A DNA stretch of 64,000 nt from NCBI GenBank assembly GCA_020633675.1, contig JACKDE010000001.1, positions 930,001 through 994,000 on the forward strand, written 5' to 3'. The translations under genes were made by a program, and so were the position numbers. Below are positions 1 to 10,200 of this stretch, in pieces. The notes beneath the pieces were generated by a model, which saw only the letters and a program-made list of their open reading frames with translations, was not told the origin of the DNA and did not search any database. The stretch is from Deferribacteres bacterium (lineage in GTDB: Bacteria; Zhuqueibacterota; Zhuqueibacteria; Zhuqueibacterales; Geothermadaptataceae). The stretch's first letter is position 1, and each line of letters begins with the position of its first letter.

Positions 1-63
1 GCCACAGGCAAAGAGCACCGTGCCCAAAATTAAAACAGCACCCAGTTTCAGATAATTTTTCAT
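1..63 (-). CDS. N-terminus of a lipoprotein (partial, runs off the left edge)
   Basis: Read on the minus strand, 21 codons starting from an ATG at 63 give MKNYLKLGAVLILGTVLFACG, here split as MKNYLKLGAV and LILGTVLFACG. This is a lysine start, a hydrophobic core and an LFAC lipobox, so the product is probably cleaved and lipidated by signal peptidase II at the cysteine. A GAGAGG ribosome binding site lies just upstream of the ATG on this strand. Only the signal peptide is in the window, so function cannot be assigned. It follows the TSUP permease gene on the same strand with a 53-base gap and may be cotranscribed with it. Confidence 0.6.
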   Translation of the reverse strand, partial: MKNYLKLGAVLILGTVLFACG

Positions 64-116
64 GTTTTCCTCTCTTCCAGTATCAGAAAATTAAGATGGA
101 TTATCGGTTTAGTTTA

Positions 117-887
117 CTAAAAAGGCGATCCAAACGAATCATAAGTGAGCTTGGCGGCAAAAATGATCACCATGAGCAGGACGAATCCGCGAATCCAGGC
201 ATGGCCTTTTTTAACCGCGACAAACGTTGCCGCCCAGGCACCGATTGCACTGCCGATGCCGAGCACCAGACCATAGATGTAATTGACCTGCCCATGCGCG
301 ATAAAAATGGCCAGAGCAATGCATGTTGAAAAAAGCACCACCATGATTTTGACCGCATTGGTCTGGATGAGGTCGAATCCCGCCATCAGCATCAGGGTAA
401 TGATGACAAAGCCGGCGCCTGCCTGAATGAATCCGCCATAAATGCCGACCAGGAAAAAGCCAAAACTGAGTGCGGCTTTGCGTCGAAAACTCAACGCACC
501 TTCTGGGGCACGCACACGCTTTGACGGGTCAAGCAAAATAACAATCATCACACCGACGATCGTGGCGGCCAGGATCGGCTTGAATTGCCGGTCAGGAATC
601 TGGACGGCCAGCATGGCGCCGATAACGGTGCCAACGATATAGGGAATGGCTGCCAACACGGCTGCCCGCAATGGCAATACCTTGTGCTGGCCAAAACCGA
701 CCAGAGCACCGACGCTTTGAATAAGAAGCGAGATGCGATTGGTGCCATTGGCAACCGGACCAGGCAAGCCGAGAAAAATCAGTACAGGCAGCGTCAACAA
801 AGAGCCGCCCCCAGCAAGAGTATTGATGAATCCCGAAGCCAGCCCAACTACCAGCAGTATCACAGCATCACCGAATTCCGGTGTCAT
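117..887 (-). CDS. TSUP (TauE/SafE) family membrane permease
   Basis: 256-residue polytopic inner-membrane protein of the TSUP/TauE-SafE family, whose members export sulfite or other small organosulfur anions. The N-terminus carries the typical glycine-rich loop (GFINTLAGGGSLLTLPVL, residues about 19-36), and a second repeat half has GIYGGFIQAGAGF near residue 150. About eight hydrophobic segments are visible and the length is normal for the family. Its ATG overlaps the hflC stop codon by four bases (ATGA), so it is probably translationally coupled and belongs to the hflK-hflC operon. Substrate is not predictable from sequence. A link to membrane quality control through HflKC is only positional. 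Confidence 0.85.
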   Translation of the reverse strand: MTPEFGDAVILLVVGLASGFINTLAGGGSLLTLPVLIFLGLPGPVANGTNRISLLIQSVGALVGFGQHKVLPLRAAVLAAIPYIVGTVIGAMLAVQIPDRQFKPILAATIVGVMIVILLDPSKRVRAPEGALSFRRKAALSFGFFLVGIYGGFIQAGAGFVIITLMLMAGFDLIQTNAVKIMVVLFSTCIALAIFIAHGQVNYIYGLVLGIGSAIGAWAATFVAVKKGHAWIRGFVLLMVIIFAAKLTYDSFGSPF

Positions 888-1831
888 CGACTATTCAGCT
901 TCTTCAGGTATTTCAGGTAATCGGCATCGGTTTTAAGAATAAGCGTGCTGTTTTTAATCATCGTCGTACGATACGAGTCGAGTGTTTGCATAAAGGAGTA
1001 AAATTCCGGGTCGCGGCCAAAGGCTTCAGCATAGATGCGGGTGGCTTCTGCATCCGCTGCGCCTTTTAGCTCTTGTGCCTTGCGGTATGCTTCCGATTCG
1101 ATCTCCTGCAAACGTTTTTGCCGGTCACCATTGATTTTGGCACGTTCGCCTTCGCCTTCGGAACGATATTTTTCAGCGATACGGGTACGCTCGGCAATCA
1201 TGCGATCATACACTTTCTTGCGCACTTCCTCGATATAATCGATGTGCTTAATCTGTACGTCGATCAGATCGATACCATACTGCGGTACCGTTTCTCCAGC
1301 GCGCTCCAAAATCAGCCTGCGGATTTCGGTACGGCCATGCTGAATTGGATCGACACTGGTAATAGGAACCGTGTCCTCCTGATCCTCTCCAATGGCCATC
1401 ATGGTGCGATTGGTATTTCGTACCACTTCGATGAGCTTGTTATTGGTGATGATGTCACGCGTCACACCGTCGATAATATCATCGAGGCGACTTTGTGCGT
1501 TGGACTCGTTGTTGACCGTTTGATAGAACTTCAGCGGATCGGTGATTTTCCAGCGGCCAAAGGTATTGACCCAGATATAGCGTTTGTCTTCTGTCGAAAT
1601 TTGATTGGGATCGCCGTCCCATTCGATGATGCGCTTTTCAAAACGGACAACATCCTGGATAAAAGGCAACTTGAAGTGGATTCCGGCTTCTGTTGTGGCC
1701 TGGCCAATCGGTTCGCCAAATTGCAAAATAATGGCCTGCTCGGTTTCATCAACAGTATAAAATGAACTGCTCGCGAGCAGCAGCACCAAAAATATGACGA
1801 CGATTGATCCAATTTGTGTAATCTTCATCAT
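884..1831 (-). CDS. hflC: HflC, SPFH-domain membrane protease modulator
   Basis: 315-residue protein with one N-terminal membrane anchor (residues about 5-25) followed by an SPFH/prohibitin domain (from the FYTVDETEQAIILQFGEP stretch) and a charged C-terminal helix rich in Glu, Lys and Arg. In known bacteria HflC pairs with HflK to form a large periplasm-facing cage around FtsH and modulates proteolysis of membrane proteins. The start overlaps the end of hflK by four bases. Two tandem ATGs (1831 and 1828) are possible; an AGGATGG ribosome binding site precedes them. Length and gene order (hflK then hflC) match the family. Confidence 0.95.
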   Translation of the reverse strand: MMKITQIGSIVVIFLVLLLASSSFYTVDETEQAIILQFGEPIGQATTEAGIHFKLPFIQDVVRFEKRIIEWDGDPNQISTEDKRYIWVNTFGRWKITDPLKFYQTVNNESNAQSRLDDIIDGVTRDIITNNKLIEVVRNTNRTMMAIGEDQEDTVPITSVDPIQHGRTEIRRLILERAGETVPQYGIDLIDVQIKHIDYIEEVRKKVYDRMIAERTRIAEKYRSEGEGERAKINGDRQKRLQEIESEAYRKAQELKGAADAEATRIYAEAFGRDPEFYSFMQTLDSYRTTMIKNSTLILKTDADYLKYLKKLNSR

Positions 1832-2817
1832 TGGCCATCCTTTCCTGATTTCTGCAACTGCAGGAGGGGAACCAGGCCCTGCTGCCCTTCATCAACTACA
1901 TAGATTTCATTGACTTGTGGCAAAATTTCCAGCATGGTTTCGAGGTAGAGCCGGCGGCGGGTGACATCCTTGGCGCGATTGTATTCACGCCAAACTGCCA
2001 AAAACCTGTCTGCATCGCCTTTGGAGCGATTGACGCGGTTGATCGCGTAGCCTTCGGCTTCACGGATGGCCTGCTCGGCAACACCTTCTGCCTGCGGGAT
2101 GGCTTTGTTGTACGCCTGGAGAGCTTCGTTAATGATGCGCTCTTTTTCCTGTTTGGCTTCGTTGACCGAATTAAAAGCAGGCTGAACAGGTTTTGGCGGA
2201 TTGACATCCTGCAAATTGACGGTCACGATGTCGATGCCGGTTTCGTATTCATCCAGAAGTGCCTGGATTTTTTCCTGCACTTCGGCCGCAATCTGCTGAC
2301 GGTTGCTGATGATGACCTCATCAACGCTGTGATCACCAACCTGAAGGCGCATGACCGCCTCGGAAACATTCCGCAGGGTGTTGTCGACATTGCGGACACG
2401 GAACAGGTACTGCACCGGGTCCTTGATACGATATTGCACAATCCATTCGACGATGGCGCTGTTGAGGTCGCCAGTGAGCATGAGTGATTCATTTGAGAAA
2501 TCTCCGCTGGCATAGGTGGTGCGAACACCGGCAGCGCGAGTTCGAAAGCCAAATTCCGCTTTCAGATTTCGCTGCACTTTGACTTTTTTAACGGTTTCGA
2601 TGCCAAACGGAATTTTGAAATGCAGGCCTGGCTGGGTCGTGGTGGTGTATTTGCCGAACCGCTGTACCACGCCGACTTCATCGGCGTTGACGGTGTAAAC
2701 GGATGACAAAACCAACCACAGACCGATAATCGCGATAATCCCGAGATAGACAAATCGTTTATCTATTTTCGGGAGTTCGATATCTTGCGGGCCATGATAG
2801 CGTGGTCCCTGAGCCAT
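1828..2817 (-). CDS. hflK: HflK, SPFH-domain membrane protease modulator
   Basis: 329-residue partner of HflC. It has a short cytoplasmic N-terminus, one transmembrane helix near residues 25-43, then the SPFH domain beginning VYTVNADEVGVVQRFGKY, with the NPPKPVQPAFNSV segment typical of HflK and a long helical tail ending in LPQVNEIYVVDEG. It lacks the long Gly-rich N-terminal stretch of enterobacterial HflK, as is common in other phyla. The ATG at 2817 is supported by a GGGAGGA ribosome binding site about eight bases upstream. It is the first gene of the hflK-hflC-TSUP operon, with a candidate promoter at 2872-2900. Confidence 0.95.
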   Translation of the reverse strand: MAQGPRYHGPQDIELPKIDKRFVYLGIIAIIGLWLVLSSVYTVNADEVGVVQRFGKYTTTTQPGLHFKIPFGIETVKKVKVQRNLKAEFGFRTRAAGVRTTYASGDFSNESLMLTGDLNSAIVEWIVQYRIKDPVQYLFRVRNVDNTLRNVSEAVMRLQVGDHSVDEVIISNRQQIAAEVQEKIQALLDEYETGIDIVTVNLQDVNPPKPVQPAFNSVNEAKQEKERIINEALQAYNKAIPQAEGVAEQAIREAEGYAINRVNRSKGDADRFLAVWREYNRAKDVTRRRLYLETMLEILPQVNEIYVVDEGQQGLVPLLQLQKSGKDGQ

Positions 2818-3143
2818 GAGTTAGTCCTCCCTTCGTGTCTGGACTTGCTTCAATTGCTTAACTTAGCTGGAAATATAATGCTGATGTTGTTGTATAACAA
2901 GGCATTTATGGGAAATCTGCGGTCTGGGTGGATACGGCCTTAGACAAGTATTTTGTTGCGATGGCAAAAGGTTTATAGCATTGGGAGCGCGAAAGCTCTG
3001 CCTGCCTTGGATACAATTTAAGCAATCGCAGGCGGCATGGAAGCATCTATTCGCGAGTCTCGAAGGCCAAACTTGAGCGTCCACTTTGCAGGATGCCCTG
3101 CTTTTACCTTCCGCCTGGGATAAAAACATTTGCAAGCACAGAT
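2818..3143. other. Intergenic region between hydrolase and hflK
   Basis: About 326 bases without a credible gene. Apart from the hflK ribosome binding site and the candidate promoter at 2872-2900, I see only a weak GCAGG/CCTGC hairpin near 3090. Short open frames here resemble no family. Confidence 0.5.
2872..2900 (-). promoter_or_regulatory. Candidate sigma70 promoter of hflK operon
   Basis: On the minus strand TTGTTA and TATATT are separated by 17 bases, matching four and five of six consensus positions. It lies about 55 bases upstream of the hflK start codon. Seen by eye only; no expression evidence. Confidence 0.4.
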
Positions 3144-3926
3144 TCAACCCTGCTTTTCCACTCCTTCAATGAACGCGTTGACCAAGCTCAGGATAGCGTC
3201 CGGTGCCTCATGGTGTACCCAATGTCCAACATCTGTAACCTTTTCGATCCGTGCTTGCGGAAAATGGTGTCGGATCAGCTCGAAATCTTCGTCTCGCACA
3301 TAATCGGATCTGCCTCCGTGGATGAACAGCGCCGGTCCTTCAAAAACACTGCCCACTGCGGGTTCGTAGGCCTGTGATTCAAGCAGGAAGGCCTTGAGCA
3401 CCGGCACATTGGCGCGCCATTTAAAATGGCCGCCATCGCTCATGACATTTGTCATCACAAATTGCCGCACCAGCGGATTTGAAATCGAAATGGCCAATGC
3501 TTCGTCGATTTCATTTTTTGAACGCATTTCGCTCAGTTCCAGTGCCGCCATGGCATCCAGAACGAATGCAACAGCGCCGCGGTGAGGACGTGGCGAAATA
3601 TCGACGACAATCACGCCCCTGGTGCGATTCGGCACATGAAAGGCAAAATCCATCGCAACCAGCCCTCCCATAGAGTGGCCGAGAATAAAGCTTTTTGACA
3701 TATTATGCCGGTTTTGTAAATCGAGCACATCGCTGACCATATCAGCAATGTGATGCTTAGACGAATGCGGTGAGCGGCCGTGATTGCGCATGTCCGGCAC
3801 AATGATGCGGCTTTTTTCAGCCAGACTGGAGCAGACGGCATGCCAATTCCGGCCTGAGCCGAGCAAACCGTGCAATACGATTAGCTCGGCACCGCTTGTG
3901 CCATATTCTTTATAAAACAGTTCCAT
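3144..3926 (-). CDS. Alpha/beta hydrolase (YbfF-like esterase)
   Basis: 260-residue alpha/beta-hydrolase. Visible features are the oxyanion-hole segment LHGLLGSGRNW, the PDMRNHGRS strand, the nucleophile elbow GHSMGG, a likely acid in HGGRSDYV and the catalytic histidine in DVGHWVHHEAP. This layout matches YbfF-type esterases and related acyl hydrolases; the physiological ester is unknown. A longer frame runs up to 4088 but would overlap the kinase gene and adds 54 residues without family character, so I place the start at the ATG at 3926 (MELFYKEYG). No strong ribosome binding site precedes it. It lies 64 bases after the kinase on the same strand, suggesting cotranscription. Confidence 0.85.
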   Translation of the reverse strand: MELFYKEYGTSGAELIVLHGLLGSGRNWHAVCSSLAEKSRIIVPDMRNHGRSPHSSKHHIADMVSDVLDLQNRHNMSKSFILGHSMGGLVAMDFAFHVPNRTRGVIVVDISPRPHRGAVAFVLDAMAALELSEMRSKNEIDEALAISISNPLVRQFVMTNVMSDGGHFKWRANVPVLKAFLLESQAYEPAVGSVFEGPALFIHGGRSDYVRDEDFELIRHHFPQARIEKVTDVGHWVHHEAPDAILSLVNAFIEGVEKQG

Positions 3927-3990
3927 GATCGAGGAGAGCCTTTGGTGGTTACATAAACATTTTTTTTTGAGCGACAGACAGGGCTGTGCG

Positions 3991-5460
3991 TCAATCCTGC
4001 AAGTTGGCGAGAAAGCGCTCGGCGTAGAGACGCAGCCCGGTGACCGGCTCTGCGGTGATCGGCTGTAAATCGAGCGAGAATGCTGCACTCGCCTGTCCAG
4101 CCCAGTGAATGTGCAGCATCAGCGCTGCCCCCATCGCTGTTGCCTGCGGCACTTCAGTCAGGACCACCTCTCTCGGTGCCTGTAACATAGCGAGCAGGTG
4201 AGTGAACCAGGCATTGCGGACAAAGCCGCCATCGACAACTACTTTGGTGGTCTCTTCCGAAGCCACAGAATCGATGCAGTAGCTGGTGAGCGCTGCAAGG
4301 TCGAGACAGAGCCGGGCATACGCTTCTTCAGCCGATTCGAACTGCGATAAATCCCAATTGCCCGAGTGGCAATTCGGAAACGGGCCAGAGCCGTGCAGGG
4401 TTTCCGGCACCAGTGCCCGTTCACCTGACTCTGCAAAAAAGCCATGCAGGAAGGCTTCAACCGCGCGTGCAGAAGCCGTGCTGGCTGGTTCCGGCGCCCT
4501 GCCAAAATAATTGGCGATCCGTTCCAGTTGCACTTCATGTTCGCGACCGGCAAACAGCCGTGCAGCACGCACCGGTTTGCGCTGAGGTGTCAGATAGTAG
4601 AGCCGATCCTCGGCCAGATCACGCTCGCTCAAGTTGAATTCTGCGCCTGGATTTTGTGCGATAATCCAGGTGCCGGTGGATAGCAGCACAAAATGTTCGT
4701 TGCTGAGAGCGCGGCTGAACGGCACGAGCGCGCTCGATGAATCATGCAAGCCTGTGCCGACAAGGATGTTTTGTTCGCCGTGAAAGCGTTGACGATAGGC
4801 CGGCTTGAGCGAGAGAACTGCATTTTCAGGCAGCAAATCCGGCAGCTTGTCGCGCCATTGTGCTGCAGAAAGAGCCGGCTCGCTCAATTGGCTCTGCTCA
4901 AAGTCCCACAAGCCGGTGTGGCAACCGAGTGAGGTTGCTTCAGAAAATGATTTGCCGGTCAGATGAGCGATAATGAATTGCGGCAGGAAAAGCGTTTGGT
5001 GAATGTTTGCTGCCAGCCCGCTATGTTCGTTGGTTAGCCAATAAAGCTGCTTGGCAGCATTCAAAAACATGCCGAGCGGTGGCGTTGCCAGGCGGGCAAA
5101 ACCGCCGGGTAGCTCTGAAAAGTGATCGAGATATTTTTGGTGAAACGCCTCACCCGGATCGGACAGATAGGAGTAAACTGGGGTCGCCGGATCGCCGGCT
5201 TCGTGCACATGCACGACAGTCGCGCCGAAAGTGGTCACATTTATCGCGCGCACGGCAAAATCAGTCTGCGCACCGATTTCTTGCAGAGCATCATCCAGCC
5301 ATTGCAGCATGTGCGGCAAATCATCATAAATCAGGCCATTTTTGCCGGAAATTTCCGGGATGTTTACCGAGCTTTCATGAACGACGCGAAGGTTTTGATC
5401 GAAGAGAATCAGCTTTTTATTGGTTTTGCCAATATCGAAAACCAGCGATACATCTTGCAT
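3991..5460 (-). CDS. FGGY-family carbohydrate kinase
   Basis: 489-residue sugar kinase of the FGGY family (ASKHA fold). The N-terminal phosphate loop is VFDIGKTNKK, the FGGY-type sugar/ATP segment is TGLHDSSSALVPF, a second phosphate loop is STGTWIIAQN, and the adenosine-binding region is VVVDGGFVRN. Closest known groups are rhamnulokinase- and fuculokinase-like enzymes; the sugar cannot be named. The frame extends 30 codons further upstream, but the ATG at 5460 (MQDVSLVFDIG) has a CGGAG ribosome binding site at good spacing and matches family N-termini. No isomerase or aldolase partner is adjacent, so the pathway is unclear. Confidence 0.88.
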   Translation of the reverse strand: MQDVSLVFDIGKTNKKLILFDQNLRVVHESSVNIPEISGKNGLIYDDLPHMLQWLDDALQEIGAQTDFAVRAINVTTFGATVVHVHEAGDPATPVYSYLSDPGEAFHQKYLDHFSELPGGFARLATPPLGMFLNAAKQLYWLTNEHSGLAANIHQTLFLPQFIIAHLTGKSFSEATSLGCHTGLWDFEQSQLSEPALSAAQWRDKLPDLLPENAVLSLKPAYRQRFHGEQNILVGTGLHDSSSALVPFSRALSNEHFVLLSTGTWIIAQNPGAEFNLSERDLAEDRLYYLTPQRKPVRAARLFAGREHEVQLERIANYFGRAPEPASTASARAVEAFLHGFFAESGERALVPETLHGSGPFPNCHSGNWDLSQFESAEEAYARLCLDLAALTSYCIDSVASEETTKVVVDGGFVRNAWFTHLLAMLQAPREVVLTEVPQATAMGAALMLHIHWAGQASAAFSLDLQPITAEPVTGLRLYAERFLANLQD

Positions 5461-5934
5461 GTCGACTCCGGTGTAAATGTAAACAGCTATGAAAATGCCA
5501 GCGTGGCAAAACATTATGTTCAAAAATAAATCTTTTTGCATAAAATGCAATTTTTTTGCAGCGATGGATTACTCAGATATGGACATGGCCAAAAAGCGGG
5601 AATATTTGGGTTCAAGTTTTGGACAATTATGGAAAGTCTGGGTTTAAATTGGCTGATAACTTTTTAGCTATGCCCAATTCACAGATATGCGCTTTGCCGC
5701 TTAGAGCGATTTTTGTTCGGTGCAGGAAGATAGAGAGTCGAAGGACCTCCTGGTACAAATTGATTTCAGACGATTTTTTCCTTCGGCCTAAATAAATTGC
5801 CTTCCTCATGCACAGAAATTATGTTCGCATTTGTCAGATGGATGGTAAGTATTTAAGTCAGGCGCCAATCAATAATCAGAAATGCATCAGCATGAGCATT
5901 TTTTTCCTTTGTCAGCACACCCGGCAGGGGACAA
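5461..5934. other. Divergent intergenic region with AT-rich inverted repeat
   Basis: About 474 bases between the divergent kinase and TIR genes. At 5536-5550 a TTGCAT-AAA-ATGCAA inverted repeat is followed by a run of seven T; it could be an operator for the kinase gene or a weak plus-strand terminator. The open frames at 5556-5795 and 5627-5809 show no family character and I do not call them. Confidence 0.4.
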
Positions 5935-7143
5935 ATGCAGACCAAAGGGACAAACATAGGAATGACCTTCATCAGCTATGCCAGAGCAGATCAGGACTTT
6001 GCCCTCCGATTAGCGCATGATTTGCGTGCGGCTGGAGCGGACATTTGGCTGGATCAGCTCGATATTGCTTCCGGGCAGCGCTGGGATCACGAGGTGCATC
6101 GCGCATTGGGAGCCTGCGAATCGTTCATCGTTGTGCTGTCTCCCACTTCGGTGGCCTCGGAAAATGTTTTGGATGAGCTCGCCTTCGCGCTCGACAAAAA
6201 GAAAACCGTGCTGCCGGTTTTGTATCAAAGCTGCGACATGCCTTTCCGGCTGATTCGTATCCAATACAGCGATTTTACCGGCGAATATGCCAGGGGGATG
6301 AAAAATCTGCTATCTGTGTTGAAAATTCCTGCACCCAAGCCACCGACAGCAGCACCACAAGCGCAGTTGACTACGGCAAAAGCCGGCAAAAATGCGCAGC
6401 CCAACGATGAACAGACTTCCAGGCTGGTGCAAGACTCGCAGGCGAATCACCCGCTTAAAGCAAAGCGCAATCCCGGCTGGCTGTGGCAATACAAGGGCAC
6501 TGTGCTGACTGTGTTGGCCCTGGCCATCGTTTGCACCATTCTGGCACTGAATGACTGGCCAAAAGGAAAAATCAGTCTGGGCGGTGGCGATCTGAGCCAG
6601 CAGGCAGAAGCTGAGCGCCCTGCGCAGAAAAATGACGAAACACATTACAGACCGGTGGTACTTACGCTGCGCACAAAACCTGCGACGCTCTCTGCTGATC
6701 AAGTAAAAGCGATGCTGATCGAAAAAGACTTTTACGATTTACAAAGGAACAAATCGGGCAAAGGTGTGACTAATGTCTATGAAATACAGGCAAACGGCCA
6801 GGTGGTATATGATGGAACCACCGGACTGTATTGGCAGCAGAGCGGTTCGTTAGATTACATGGCTTTCAAAGATGCTCAGGCGTATATCACCAAACTCAAT
6901 GATGACAAATTTGCTGGCTATGATGACTGGCGTTTACCGACGGTAGAAGAGGCGATGTCGCTGATGGAACCGGAAAGGAAAAATGGTAATTTGTTCATCG
7001 AGCCGATTTTTGACAATAAGCAATATTGGATTTGGACTTCTGACAAAGCTGCTGCCCGCCGCGTTTGGCTCGTCCTTTTCGACTTTGGCCATTGCTACAA
7101 CCCTGCCTACGACGACTTCTCCGTTCGAGCAGTACGTTCTTGA
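5935..7143 (+). CDS. TIR domain / transmembrane / DUF1566 (Lcl C-terminal) protein
   Basis: 402-residue three-part protein. Residues about 10-135 form a TIR domain: the FISYARADQDFA start, the ADIWLDQLDI box-2 region, a WDHEVHRAL helix and the FIVVLSPTSVASENVLDEL segment. A proline/alanine-rich linker follows, then one transmembrane helix near 187-206, then a C-terminal DUF1566/Lcl domain (about 281-402) with the typical GLYWQQSGS and GYDDWRLPT motifs. By topology the TIR part would be cytoplasmic and the DUF1566 part extracytoplasmic. The ATG at 5935 has an AGGGGA ribosome binding site; a second ATG at 5962 is possible. Bacterial TIR domains are often NAD-consuming defence effectors, but activity here is not shown. 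Confidence 0.85.
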   Translation: MQTKGTNIGMTFISYARADQDFALRLAHDLRAAGADIWLDQLDIASGQRWDHEVHRALGACESFIVVLSPTSVASENVLDELAFALDKKKTVLPVLYQSCDMPFRLIRIQYSDFTGEYARGMKNLLSVLKIPAPKPPTAAPQAQLTTAKAGKNAQPNDEQTSRLVQDSQANHPLKAKRNPGWLWQYKGTVLTVLALAIVCTILALNDWPKGKISLGGGDLSQQAEAERPAQKNDETHYRPVVLTLRTKPATLSADQVKAMLIEKDFYDLQRNKSGKGVTNVYEIQANGQVVYDGTTGLYWQQSGSLDYMAFKDAQAYITKLNDDKFAGYDDWRLPTVEEAMSLMEPERKNGNLFIEPIFDNKQYWIWTSDKAAARRVWLVLFDFGHCYNPAYDDFSVRAVRS

Positions 7144-7237
7144 ATTGTGCAGCCACGAAATCTTTGTGCAAAAAATATTGCGACCTTTTGGATTTTATCA
7201 TTTGTCTTGCATGCATCGCAGATAGAAGGATTGAACC

Positions 7238-10200
7238 ATGCGCGTCACGCCTCACAAAATAGTCGAGCCTGAATCCAGCGCCCTTCCTGGTCATGGTTCC
7301 GTTTCCAATGCCGATTTGCAGCAGGGCATCAACCGGGTTTTCCGCTCAACGCTGTCACCGCTTTCACTGGGATTAAGCGCGCTCTATGCGATGCTGGCTG
7401 TTGCCTTTGCCTTGCGGGAATCCCAGGAAGTCGGTGCGCCGCTCGCCATAGCCGCGCTCATCACAAGTTTGACCTGCCTTACCATAAGAATTATTATCGG
7501 CAGAAAAGCTTTGCCGCTTGAATGGGCTGTTCCAGCCGGTGCGTTCATGCTGGGACTGGTGGCATTCAATTGCCTGCTGCTGGTTTTGCTGTTGAAAGAG
7601 CCGCATCAATCGGTGTTTTTATTGTTGACGGTGATGTGCGGCGGATTCGTGCTGTTGTCACGCCTGTGGCTGACGCTGTTTCTGCTTTTTTGCTCTGCAG
7701 GTTGGTGCGCTGTGGTGATTTGGATCAATGATTATAGCGGGCTTTGGACTGATTACGGAATAACACTTTTCTACGCGATGGTCTTATCGGTATTAGCGCA
7801 TATCGTCCGGCGGCGCTCGATGGAGAAGCTTGAACGCTATCGGGTACAGCACGAAATGAAAAATGCCGAATTGGCCCTGGCCCTGGTGTCTGAAGAGGAA
7901 GCGCGCGAGTTTGCTGAAAACTCCAGGCACAAGCTGGAAGCAGCCATACGAACCGCCAACCGCAGCCAGCAACGCTTTCGCCGCCTCACCGAAGCCACGT
8001 TTGAGGGGCTTGTCATCCACGATGGAGGCAAAATCATCGACACCAACGCCGCATTCGTTCGGCAATCCGGTTACAATGAAAATGAGATTATCGGTGTGAG
8101 TTTGCTGGCGCTGTTTGCGCCACAATCGCGAGAACGGACTATGCGAAACATCCAAACTCCGCCCGAGCAGCCATTCGAAGCGGAATTTTTGCGCAAGGAC
8201 GGTAGCTCCTTCCCGGCAGAAATTTACAGCCGCCAGCTGTCAGAAAAAGGTCACAGCCTGCAGGTCACAGCAGTGCGAGATATTACTTTGCGCAAGGCTG
8301 CAGAACAGGCTATCCGCGATAGTGAAGCATTATACCGCCAAATGTTCGAGAAAAATGAGGCGATCAAGTTGCTGGTCGATCCGGCCAGTGCCGTGATTGT
8401 CGAAGCCAATTCGGCGGCATGCAAGTTCTACGGTTACAGCCAGCAGCAACTCAAGGGCATGAAGGTCGCCGAAATCAATACCGCCTCACCCGCGTTGATC
8501 CTAAAAGAAATGGAACGCGCCGCTGCTGAAGAAAAGCGTTTTTTTACTTTTAAACACAAGTTGGCTTCCGGTGAAATTCGCGATGTCGAAGTCTATACCG
8601 GCCCGGTCACAGTACGCGGACGCATGTTGCTGTATTCGATTATCAATGATATCACTGAACGAAAAAAAGTCGAACGCAAACTGCGTCAAATTGTGGAAGC
8701 GACGTCATCCTACACCGGCAAGGATTTCTTCAATTCTCTTGTTCGCTCTCTGGCCAATGCGTTGGAAGTGCAGCATGCTTTTATCATGGAGCTGGCGGAT
8801 GTGCAGAACAAGAAGCTGCGCACGATCGCGCATTGGAATGGTCAGACTTTTGGGCAGAAGGGCGTGTTTGAAATACGGGACTCGGCGGCTGAGCAAATAT
8901 TGAAGCGAGAAGCAATTTACTTGCCGGAAAACGCCCGGCAAATCTATCCGAATGATCCCTGGCTGACCCGGGAAAAAATTGAAGCGTTTTACGCCATTTC
9001 GCTGTTTGACGCCAATGGCAATGTGCTTGGGGCGCTCGGCATTATGCACAATAAGCCGCTGCAACGCACATGGCCGGCGGAATCTGTACTGAAAATTTTT
9101 GCTGCGCGCGCGGTCAACGAGATCGAGCGAACATTAGCGGAACAGGCCCTGCGTGACAGCGAAGAGCGCTACCGCCGATTTTTTGAGGAAGATTTAACCG
9201 GTGATTTTATTTCCACTCCGGATGGTAGACTGTTGGCCTGCAATCCGGCTTTCGCTAAAATTTTTGGCTTCGATTCGGTTCAGGATGCGATGAAAGTGGA
9301 TGTGTTTTCACTTTATCCAAACCACCGAGAACGCAACAAATTAATGCGGCGGCTATTGCGCGAGAAAAAGCTCGAATCGATTGAAGTGGAGTTTGTGCAC
9401 ACCAGCGGCAGACCCATTTACGCCATCGAAAATGTGATTGGCAAGTTTGATGTAAATGGCGATTTGGTGGAAATGCGCGGCTATATTTTTGACATCACCG
9501 AGCGCAAAATTCTCGAAGACCAACTGTTGCATTCCCAGAAAATGGAGGCAGTCGGCCGGCTGGCCGGAGGCGTTGCGCATGATTTCAATAATTTGCTGAC
9601 AGCGATCACCGGTTATAGTGGGTTGATCTTGAGCAATCTTGATGACAAAAACCTGATTCAAAACGAAGTGGAAGAGGTTAAAAAAGCCTGTGAATTGGGT
9701 GCGGCCCTGACTTCCCAACTGCTCACTTTCAGTCGCCGGCAGGTTCAGCAACCACGCCTGCTCGACTTGTATCAGGTGGTGACCGATCTGAAGACTTTGG
9801 TAAAACGCCTGGTCGGAGAAAACATCGCGCTGGACATGAAATTGGAGGAAAATCTCGGTTACATCCGCGCAGATTTGGGCCAAATTAAGCAAGTCCTCAT
9901 GAATCTGGCCGTCAATGCGCTCGATGCAATGCCTTTCGGTGGCAAAATGACCATTGAGCTGTACCGAAAAGCATTTGATGGCAGTGAGCAGTTCGAAAAT
10001 GAGCCGATTCGCGCAGGGGAGTATATCGCGTTGGAAGTGAGGGACACCGGGCATGGTATGGACGAAGAAACACAATCGCATATTTTTGAACCGTTCTTTA
10101 CTACCAAGGCTCACGGCAAAGGCACAGGCCTGGGCTTGTCGACGGTATACGGCGTCGTCAAGCAAAGCGGCGGGTACGTTGACGTGCATAGCGATGCTGG

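Noticed and set aside
9353..10189. 278-residue open frame on the minus strand
   Set aside because: Fully antisense to the histidine kinase's catalytic region, with a Cys/His-scattered composition typical of shadow frames.
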